This document shows, piece by piece, positions 25,753 to 32,619 of a stretch of 64,000 nucleotides of DNA (the stretch's first letter is position 1; every line of letters starts with the position of its first letter). The DNA is from Ruegeria lacuscaerulensis (GTDB taxonomy: Bacteria; Pseudomonadota; Alphaproteobacteria; Rhodobacterales; Rhodobacteraceae): positions 1 to 64,000 of the forward strand of contig NZ_WPZL01000013.1 in the NCBI RefSeq assembly GCF_013031245.1. The letters are read 5' to 3'. The position numbers and the translations under genes were made by a program. Below the pieces are notes generated by a model. That model saw only the letters and a list, made by a program, of their open reading frames with translations. It did no database searches and was not told the origin of the DNA.

Positions 25753-27675
25753 ATGGTCAAGATCGACTTTGAGCCATGGGAACCCGAAGAAACGATCGGG
25801 AAACTGTGGCACACCCTTGCCAGCCGCCTCGATGCACCTGAGGTGCATGTTGGAGCCGCGGTCGACCTCTCAGAGGTCGCGGGGCGGCTGGCAGTCCTCT
25901 TTCGGGGACTTGGGGGTAGTCCGGGCGTCGAGTTGCGCCCGGTCTCACCCGAGGTTTCGCGCCATCGCCTGAGCTGGCGCCGCCGTCTGGCGACCGAGGT
26001 CGAGCAACTTCCGCGTGCGTCTTTCGATGGCGAGGTTTTGCGCCTGCCCGACCGGTTGGCAGTCTTTCCCGCTCGAGAAGCCAATGGCGCGCTTTATGTC
26101 TGGCTTGCTGCAGCGGCTGCTCACGCCGGAACACGGATTGACGAAGACGACCCGCTGCGTGCCGATCTGCGCGCGCTGACCGCCGCGCAGGAAATGGTCG
26201 AGGCGACGCTTGACGACGCCCCTGGCCTGCGCCCGCTTTACACCGAACTTTGCAAAGGCCTGTTGCATCATCGCGACGTTCCGCCTCTGCCGCCTGTCGA
26301 AGCAGCCGTCGAAGAGCTTGTCCGCAACATGCTGGGCGCTCCCGAGTCGCTTTCGGCCAAAGCCGAGCAACTTTTGACACTGGCGGACGATCTGACCGCC
26401 CCGCGCGGGTACCAGAATTTTAGACCGGTTCCGCTGTGGCCAGAGCTGCGCGCTGTCAGTTTTTCGGAACATACCGAGGTCGAAAGCCGCGACACAGAAG
26501 GTCCGCCTGAGGAATCGAGCGAGAAGACCCACCGCGCGCGCCGCCGCAAATCCGATCAGGCAGAGCGGAACGACAGTCTGATCCTGCACAAATTCGAAGC
26601 CATCCTCAGTTGGGCTGAGTTCCTGAACCTGAACCGCCGAATCGATGATGACGATCCCGACAACGCCAAGAAAGCCGCCGACGATCAGGATGAAATCGGG
26701 CTGGGTCAGATCTCGAAAGCACCGCCGACACGGTTGAAACTGCATCTCGACCTGGCGCCCGAAGATGTGAACCGCGAGCGTCTGTCGGGCCGTATTCTTT
26801 ATCCGGAATGGGACGTGCGCACCGGTAAGTACTTGCCCGATCACGTCAATGTTCTGGTGTCGGACGCCGACATCCGCGACGACGCCGCCGAGTTTGGCAA
26901 AGACCCTGCAACCGCCCGCCGCATCCGCGCCGTCAAACGCCAGTTCGAGGCGCTGCGCCCCGGGCGTGTGATGACCAGAGGCCACCTGGACGGTGATCAG
27001 TTGGACATCGAAGCCGCCGTGCGCGCCGAAACCGACCGACATGCCAGCGGCGAAGGCAATGAGCGCATCTGGATGCAATCCCGGCCCGAGGCCCGCGATC
27101 TGGCGGTTTCGATCCTGCTGGATGTCAGCCGCTCGACCGAAAGCGCCGTCACCGGGCGAGCTGTGATCGACATCGAACGCGAGGCTTTGGCCGCGCTCGC
27201 CTGGGGCCTGAATGCCTGTGGCGACGATTTCGCCATCCATGCATTCAGCTCGCTGAAACGCCAGCGCGTCTATGTACAGCGGTGCAAACGGTTTGATGAG
27301 CCGATGGGCGGAACGGTCGAACAGCGCATCGCGTCTTTGCGGCCGGGACATTACACGCGGCTTGGGGCGGCGATCCGCCACTGTTCAGCCGATCTGGCGG
27401 CGCAGACGCGCAAGCGCCGGCTGCTGCTGGTGATCACCGATGGCAAGCCCAACGATCTGGATCACTACGAAGGCCGCCACGGCATCGAAGATACCTGCAT
27501 GGCCGTCCGCGAGGCGCGCCGGGCCGGACAATCCGTCTTTGGTGTCACCATCGACAAGACCGGCAAAAGCTGGTTCCCGCGTATGTTCGGGCAGGGCGGT
27601 TTCGCGGTTATCCCAGACCCACATCGCCTGACCATGGCTTTGCCGCAGATCTACCGACAACTGGTCGGCGCATGA
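25753..27675 (+). CDS. norD: NorD, von Willebrand factor A-domain protein
   Basis: The 640-residue protein has a C-terminal vWA domain with a MIDAS motif (LLDVSRSTES) near residue 457, and a polar, acidic middle (IDDDDPDNAKKAADD). It partners the NorQ ATPase in maturing NO reductase. It ends four bases into norE (ATGA), so translation is coupled. Confidence 0.94.
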   Translation: MVKIDFEPWEPEETIGKLWHTLASRLDAPEVHVGAAVDLSEVAGRLAVLFRGLGGSPGVELRPVSPEVSRHRLSWRRRLATEVEQLPRASFDGEVLRLPDRLAVFPAREANGALYVWLAAAAAHAGTRIDEDDPLRADLRALTAAQEMVEATLDDAPGLRPLYTELCKGLLHHRDVPPLPPVEAAVEELVRNMLGAPESLSAKAEQLLTLADDLTAPRGYQNFRPVPLWPELRAVSFSEHTEVESRDTEGPPEESSEKTHRARRRKSDQAERNDSLILHKFEAILSWAEFLNLNRRIDDDDPDNAKKAADDQDEIGLGQISKAPPTRLKLHLDLAPEDVNRERLSGRILYPEWDVRTGKYLPDHVNVLVSDADIRDDAAEFGKDPATARRIRAVKRQFEALRPGRVMTRGHLDGDQLDIEAAVRAETDRHASGEGNERIWMQSRPEARDLAVSILLDVSRSTESAVTGRAVIDIEREALAALAWGLNACGDDFAIHAFSSLKRQRVYVQRCKRFDEPMGGTVEQRIASLRPGHYTRLGAAIRHCSADLAAQTRKRRLLLVITDGKPNDLDHYEGRHGIEDTCMAVREARRAGQSVFGVTIDKTGKSWFPRMFGQGGFAVIPDPHRLTMALPQIYRQLVGA

Positions 27676-28220
27676 GCGATGTCTCTTTGATCGACGAGCT
27701 TCCCGGCGAATTGCTGATGTGGGTGCTCATCATCTCAGAGTTGCTGGTCTTCGGCGCTGGGATGATCGCCTTCATGGGCGTTCGCCTCACCGATCCTGTT
27801 GGCTTTGCCGAGGCTCAGTCGCATCTGCACCGCACCGGTGCGGCTTTCAACACCGCAGTACTCGTCACGTCGGGCTATCTGGCAGCACTGGCCTTGAAAT
27901 GGCGCGAGGCTGCCCGCCGAGGCGCAGCGCGGTTGGCTTTGGTGGCATCGGCAAGTCTGGGCGTGGTGTTTCTGATCATCAAGGGGGTGGAGTATACCGA
28001 CAAAGCAGCGCAAGGGATCGGTTTTGAAACACACCCGTTCTTTCTGTTCTACTACCTGCTGACCGGCTTTCACGCCGCGCATGTGCTGGCCGGGGTCGGC
28101 ATCCTACTGCTGGTCGCGTGGCGCGACGATCCCCGCAATATTGAGGCCGGGGCGCAGTTCTGGCACATGGTCGACATGGTCTGGATCATGTTGTTCCCCG
28201 TCATCTATCTGCTGGGATGA
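27672..28220 (+). CDS. norE: NorE, cytochrome c oxidase subunit III-like membrane protein
   Basis: The 182-residue protein has five hydrophobic segments and subunit III features (PGELLMWVLIISELLVFG, HPFFLFYYLLTGFHAAHVLAG, QFWHMVDMVWI). NorE is an accessory protein that helps reach full NO reductase activity. It overlaps norD by four bases and norF by four bases. Confidence 0.9.
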   Translation: MSDVSLIDELPGELLMWVLIISELLVFGAGMIAFMGVRLTDPVGFAEAQSHLHRTGAAFNTAVLVTSGYLAALALKWREAARRGAARLALVASASLGVVFLIIKGVEYTDKAAQGIGFETHPFFLFYYLLTGFHAAHVLAGVGILLLVAWRDDPRNIEAGAQFWHMVDMVWIMLFPVIYLLG

Positions 28221-28474
28221 GGGCAATGAGTGAAAACACTCTGACACGTGCCTGGCTCGCCCTTCTGGGCCTCAGTTTCGGGTCGGCTCTGCTGACCATG
28301 ATACCCGCACCACCTGCGGTGCTGGGCGGTGGTATACTGTTGCTGGCATTAGTGAAAACGCGCGTGATCCTGGCGCGGTATCTCGATCTTGCGGAAAGCC
28401 CGGCCTGGTTACGTGGCTTTTCCATGGTACTCACGGGGTTCGCCGTAATTATCTTTGGCCTTTACCTGATCTGA
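28217..28474 (+). CDS. norF: NorF, small accessory membrane protein of NO reductase
   Basis: The 85-residue protein has two to three hydrophobic stretches (LALLGLSFGSALLTMI, VLGGGILLLALVKT, FSMVLTGFAVIIFGLYLI), like subunit IV-type NorF. The first ATG overlaps the norE stop. An ATG nine bases later follows GAGGG and may be the true start, giving 82 residues. It ends the nor operon just before a terminator. Confidence 0.85.
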   Translation: MRAMSENTLTRAWLALLGLSFGSALLTMIPAPPAVLGGGILLLALVKTRVILARYLDLAESPAWLRGFSMVLTGFAVIIFGLYLI

Positions 28475-28481
28475 CATCATC

Positions 28482-28510
28482 AAAAAAAAACGCCGCTCTG
28501 AAGAGCGGCG
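28482..28510 (-). terminator. Terminator between convergent norF and hemA
   Basis: An 8-bp stem CGCCGCTC/GAGCGGCG with a TGAA loop has a run of nine A on its left side, which is a T9 tract for minus-strand transcripts. It thus fits hemA termination best, and the stem could also stop nor transcripts. Confidence 0.85.
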
Positions 28511-28536
28511 AGTTTCCAAGCAAAGGGGTGCTTTGG

Positions 28537-29760
28537 TTATTGGGCGGCCATCGGCATTCGCGCAATCTGGCAGCGCTGCCAAAGAGCCGACAAGGCGCCG
28601 ACCAGATGATCTATGTCCTCATCCGTGTGCACGGGCGAAGGCGTGATCCGCAGGCGCTCGGTTCCTTTGGGAACGGTGGGGTAGTTGATCGGCTGGATAT
28701 AAATGCCGAATTCCTCAAGCAGAGTGTCCGAGATGAATTTGCATTTCACCGGATCGCCAACCATCACCGGAATAATGTGGCTGGGGTTGGGTAAATGCGG
28801 GATGCCTTCAGCGTCCAGGCGGGCGCGCACCTGTGCCACGCGGGCCTTTTGCAGATCGCGTTCGGCATTCGACTGTTTCAGGTGCCGGATCGAGGCGGCG
28901 GCGCCGGCGGCAATCGACGGCGGCAGGGCGGTTGTGAAGATGAAACCGCTGGCAAAGCTGCGTACGAAATCACACAGGGCGGCGGATGCGGCGATATACC
29001 CGCCGACTACGCCAAAAGCCTTGCCCAGCGTGCCTTCGATCACTGTCAGGCGATCCATTAGGTCTTCGCGCTCGGCAATACCGCCGCCGCGCGGACCATA
29101 GAGGCCAACGGCGTGCACTTCGTCCAGATAGGTCATCGCGCCGTACTTGTCGGCCAGATCGCAAATCTCTTTGATGGGTGCGATATCGCCATCCATCGAA
29201 TAAACCGACTCAAATGCGATCATTTTGGGGGCATCGGGATCGGCGGCGGCCAGTTTCGCCTCGAGGTCGTCCAGATCGTTATGTTTCCAGATCACCTTTT
29301 GCGCCCGCGAGTGGCGGATGCCTTCGATCATCGAGGCATGGTTCAGCGCATCGGAGAATACAATCAAACCCGGGATTTTAGCGGCCAGCGTGCCCAGGGC
29401 CGCCCAGTTCGACACATAGCCCGAGGTGAACAGAAGCGCGGCCTCCTTTCCATGCAAATCGGCCAGTTCGGATTCCAGCAATACATGGTCATGGGTGGTG
29501 CCCGAGATGTTCCGCGTGCCGCCCGCGCCGGCACCGCAGCGGTCCAACGCGTCATGCATGGCCGAGATGACAGCGGGGTGCTGGCCCATGCCCAGATAGT
29601 CGTTAGAACACCAGATACGCACGTCCCGCTGCACGGACCCATCGGTCTGACGTGCATTCGGGAATGAGCCGCAGCGGCGTTGCAGGTCGATGAAAACACG
29701 GTAATTTCCTTCGTCCCGCAGGTCGTCCAGGCTCTGGGTAAAAAATCGCTCGTAGTCCAT
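28537..29760 (-). CDS. hemA: 5-aminolevulinate synthase (Shemin pathway)
   Basis: The 407-residue PLP enzyme condenses glycine and succinyl-CoA to 5-aminolevulinate, the heme precursor in Alphaproteobacteria. It starts [23 protein letters not shown]. It has [22 protein letters not shown], the [18 protein letters not shown] loop and the PLP-lysine segment [10 protein letters not shown]. Its place next to a DNR-type box and regulator suggests raised heme supply for c, b and d1 hemes during denitrification. Confidence 0.97.
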   Translation of the reverse strand: MDYERFFTQSLDDLRDEGNYRVFIDLQRRCGSFPNARQTDGSVQRDVRIWCSNDYLGMGQHPAVISAMHDALDRCGAGAGGTRNISGTTHDHVLLESELADLHGKEAALLFTSGYVSNWAALGTLAAKIPGLIVFSDALNHASMIEGIRHSRAQKVIWKHNDLDDLEAKLAAADPDAPKMIAFESVYSMDGDIAPIKEICDLADKYGAMTYLDEVHAVGLYGPRGGGIAEREDLMDRLTVIEGTLGKAFGVVGGYIAASAALCDFVRSFASGFIFTTALPPSIAAGAAASIRHLKQSNAERDLQKARVAQVRARLDAEGIPHLPNPSHIIPVMVGDPVKCKFISDTLLEEFGIYIQPINYPTVPKGTERLRITPSPVHTDEDIDHLVGALSALWQRCQIARMPMAAQ

Positions 29761-29821
29761 CTTACTTGCTCCCCGGATTACTGGCTTTGGGGAAGATTAG
29801 GCGTGGGGCCGGGTCGGTGAA

Positions 29822-29835
29822 ATGACAATTGTCAA
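29822..29835. promoter_or_regulatory. FNR/DNR-type box shared by hemA and the regulator gene
   Basis: ATGACAATTGTCAA contains a perfect 12-base palindrome (TGACAATTGTCA) and matches TTGAC-N4-GTCAA with one mismatch. It lies 62 bases upstream of hemA on one side and 104 bases upstream of the regulator GTG on the other. It could serve both promoters and give autoregulation. Confidence 0.75.
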
Positions 29836-29938
29836 GTTGGGTGCAGGAAAAGACTGGTGCGCGGTACTCAGCTTTGGCATAGGCTGGGCAAAGCAGATGT
29901 ACCAACCGGGAAACCGGCAAGGGAAAAGGGGAACATTC

Positions 29939-30631
29939 GTGGCGCATGAGGCACAAAAGGCGATCGCCCGGCAATCGCTGTTGCTGAAAAGCATGCCGGA
30001 ACAGCACATCGACACCTTGCTGAGCCACGCAATCTGGCGGCAGTACGACCGGGGTGAGACGATTTTCCTGCAAGAGGAAGAGGCCAAGGCCGTGCACGTC
30101 GTACTGGCTGGCTGGGTCAAGCTGTTTCGCATGTCCCCCACCGGAGCCGAAGCTGTCGTCAGCGTCTTTACCCGTGGCGAAAGCTTTGGTGAGGCCGTCG
30201 CGCTGCGCAATGTCCCTTATCCCGTGTCCGCCGAGGCCGTGTCTGCTTGTGATGTGATGCACATCCCGAGCCCGGTGCTGTTGTCGTTGATGCGTGAAGA
30301 TCCGGAAATCGGCGTGTCAATCCTGGCGGCTACTTTTACGCATTTGCATTCGCTGGTCGCCCAACTCGAACAACTCAAGGCTCAGACCGGTGCGCAAAGG
30401 GTTGCAGAGTTTCTTTTGACACTGTGCGATTCAGAAACAGATGGCTGTGATGTGGCGTTGCCGTATGACAAGATGCTGATCGCAGGTCGTTTGGGTATGA
30501 AGCCGGAAAGCCTGAGCCGGGCATTCTCGCGTCTGAAAACAGTTGGTGTGAAGATCATTCGCAACCATGCGGTGATATCCGATATTGAAGGGCTGCGGGA
30601 CTACGCCGAAAGCGACCCGACTGAGAAGTGA
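29939..30631 (+). CDS. Crp/Fnr-family regulator, DNR/NnrR-like
   Basis: The 230-residue protein has a cyclic-nucleotide-type sensor domain (GETIFLQEEEAKAVHVVLAG, RGESFGEAVAL) and a C-terminal winged helix. The recognition helix is KPESLSRAFSRL; its E-S-x-S-R pattern is that of FNR-type proteins, which read TTGAT/TTGAC sites. It lacks the N-terminal cysteine cluster of FNR, so an NO-responsive DNR/NnrR role is likely. I chose GTG at 29939 (after AAGGGG) because an upstream in-frame ATG lies inside the palindromic box and would add 39 atypical residues. It is probably the master regulator of the neighbouring nir, nor and nos genes. Confidence 0.88.
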   Translation: MAHEAQKAIARQSLLLKSMPEQHIDTLLSHAIWRQYDRGETIFLQEEEAKAVHVVLAGWVKLFRMSPTGAEAVVSVFTRGESFGEAVALRNVPYPVSAEAVSACDVMHIPSPVLLSLMREDPEIGVSILAATFTHLHSLVAQLEQLKAQTGAQRVAEFLLTLCDSETDGCDVALPYDKMLIAGRLGMKPESLSRAFSRLKTVGVKIIRNHAVISDIEGLRDYAESDPTEK

Positions 30632-31059
30632 CCGAAACAGGCACTGTTCCTGACACGGGCGCGAGGTCGAGTTTCTCTCAAAATCAGGCTCGTACGGCCA
30701 GCGGCGCAAAGAGGTTACTGTCTATCGGGAAGCGATACATCCGGGACATCATCAATTAAGTAATGTCGGCAGGTTTCAATTCACCGTCGATCAGCGCTAA
30801 TGGTGCCACGTTTTCCAGATAACGCCCCTCGGAACCGAGCAATCCATAATGATTTGAGATTTGACATCCGGTCCACGTCGTCACTGAACCGGATGAAGGC
30901 GACGAAGCACAAATCGCTAATGACAAAGCGTCCTCGGGCGCTGCGGGGCCGGCGCAAGTCGCAAATCTGTCGGTTCTGAAGCCAATTCTGTCCGAAACAA
31001 CATCTGCAAATTGCACCATTGTGCGCGCAAATTGAGGGCTGTAACGAACAGGAGCCTTC
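30632..31059. other. Intergenic region upstream of soxB
   Basis: This stretch of about 430 bases separates the regulator from the sarcosine oxidase operon. It contains a 101-codon open frame on the minus strand that lacks a recognisable domain and was not accepted. No strong promoter or operator could be assigned by eye. The soxB ribosome site AGGAG is at its right edge. Confidence 0.5.
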
Positions 31060-32310
31060 ATGCGTTATTCAGCTCTGAGGATCTTCAAAGAGGCGGTGAC
31101 CGGGCACAAGGGTTGGACCCCGCAATGGCGTGACGCCACGCCAGCGGAAGCCTATGACTATGTGATTATCGGCGGCGGCGGTCACGGATTGGCCACAGCC
31201 TACTACCTTGCCAAGGAATTCGATGCGGCACGTATTGCGGTTCTGGAAAAGGGTTGGATCGGCGGAGGCAATGTTGGCCGGAACACAACAATTATCCGGT
31301 CGAACTATTTGCTGGACGGGAACGAGCCGTTCTATGAATTCTCGTTGAAACTCTGGGAAAACCTGGAACAGGATTTCAATTACAATGCGATGGTCAGCCA
31401 GCGCGGCATTCTGAACCTCGTGCATTCGGACGCGCAGCGCGACGCAGCGCGGCGCCGGGGCAATGCGATGATCCTGAACGGATCAGATGCCGAGCTGCTG
31501 GATACCGACGGTGTCCGGGCCATGTATCCGTTCCTCAATTTCAACGACGCGCGATTCCCGATCAAGGGCGGGTTGCTGCACCGTCGCGGCGGAACTGTTC
31601 GACATGACGCAGTGGCATGGGGTTATGCCCGTGGTGCGGATATGCGCGGCGTGGACATCATTCAGAACTGCGAGGTCACCGGGTTCCGTATCGAAAACGG
31701 CGCAGTTCAGGGCGTCGAGACAACACGCGGATTTATCGGGGCCCGTAAAGTCGGCGTTTCGGTTGCGGGCAATTCCAGCCGGGTGATGGCAATGGCCGGA
31801 ATGCGCCTTCCGATCGAAAGCCACGTGTTGCAGGCCTTTGTCTCAGAAGGGTTGAAGCCGTTCATCCCCGGCGTGATCACCTATGGCGCGGGGCATTTCT
31901 ATTGCAGCCAGTCCGACAAGGGTGGGCTGGTGTTCGGCGGCGATATCGACAGTTACAATACGTATGCTCAACGCGGCAATCTGCCGGTCGTCGAGGATGT
32001 GATCGAAAGCGGAATGTCCCTGATCCCGGCGCTCGGACGCGCGCGCCTTCTGCGCAGTTGGGGCGGGATCATGGATATGTCCATGGACGGTTCACCCTTC
32101 ATCGACAAGACCCATATAAACGGTCTCTATTTCAATGGCGGCTGGTGCTATGGCGGGTTCAAGGCAACGCCCGCGTCGGGCTACTGCTTTGCCCATCTTC
32201 TGAAAACCGACCGCCCGCATGAGACTGCGACGGCCTACAGGCTGGATCGCTTCATGAGCGGTCACATGATCGACGAAAAAGGGCAGGGTGCCCAGCCGAA
32301 CCTGCATTGA
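31060..32310 (+). CDS. soxB: Sarcosine oxidase beta subunit family
   Basis: The 416-residue flavoprotein has the dinucleotide-binding motif DYVIIGGGGHGLATAYYL near residue 31 and the beta-subunit features GGNVGRNTTIIRSNYL and WGGIMDMSMDGSPFI. In heterotetrameric sarcosine oxidase this subunit oxidises sarcosine to glycine and transfers the methyl to tetrahydrofolate or formaldehyde with the alpha subunit. The order soxB-D-A-G is canonical. The substrate could be another N-methyl amino acid, as Roseobacters often have several such operons. Confidence 0.92.
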   Translation: MRYSALRIFKEAVTGHKGWTPQWRDATPAEAYDYVIIGGGGHGLATAYYLAKEFDAARIAVLEKGWIGGGNVGRNTTIIRSNYLLDGNEPFYEFSLKLWENLEQDFNYNAMVSQRGILNLVHSDAQRDAARRRGNAMILNGSDAELLDTDGVRAMYPFLNFNDARFPIKGGLLHRRGGTVRHDAVAWGYARGADMRGVDIIQNCEVTGFRIENGAVQGVETTRGFIGARKVGVSVAGNSSRVMAMAGMRLPIESHVLQAFVSEGLKPFIPGVITYGAGHFYCSQSDKGGLVFGGDIDSYNTYAQRGNLPVVEDVIESGMSLIPALGRARLLRSWGGIMDMSMDGSPFIDKTHINGLYFNGGWCYGGFKATPASGYCFAHLLKTDRPHETATAYRLDRFMSGHMIDEKGQGAQPNLH

Positions 32311-32322
32311 GAGGCTAACCAG

Positions 32323-32619
32323 ATGATTATCGACCATCCTTTGCTTGGCCCGCGCGACGCGCAGGAGTTCACCTATCTGGGTGATGCCTCCCTCATCAAT
32401 CGGCCCGACTGGCAATCGGAAAACGCGCTGAGCGAGTTCCACGACTATCTGTATCTGCGTGACAACCCTGCGGGCGAACATCGCGAACTTTGGTATCACG
32501 AACAGGGCGACCGCTCGTGGCTGGTCGTTACGCGGAACACCACCACCCATGAAATTCTGAATGTTGAATTGGCCCATGACGTTGCGAAAGCGGCTGCGGC
32601 GGAAAGGTCTGCACAATGA
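32323..32619 (+). CDS. soxD: Sarcosine oxidase delta subunit, lacking zinc cysteines
   Basis: The 98-residue protein matches SoxD in length, position and the segments LGPRDAQEFTYLGD, YLYLRDNPAGEHRELWYHEQG and TRNTTTHEI. Usual SoxD has an N-terminal CPxCGPR and a GCRRW-like Cys that, with a histidine, bind zinc. Here the corresponding positions read HPLLGPR and GDRSW and the protein contains no cysteine. It overlaps soxA by four bases. Confidence 0.88.
   Translation: MIIDHPLLGPRDAQEFTYLGDASLINRPDWQSENALSEFHDYLYLRDNPAGEHRELWYHEQGDRSWLVVTRNTTTHEILNVELAHDVAKAAAAERSAQ

Noticed and set aside
25945-27381. 478-codon open frame on the minus strand opposite norD
   Set aside because: It is a shadow of norD caused by GC-rich codons, without a plausible product.
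30756-31061. 101-codon minus-strand frame in the gap before soxB
   Set aside because: It starts at the soxB ATG region, has no ribosome site and no family resemblance, and composition differs from real genes nearby.
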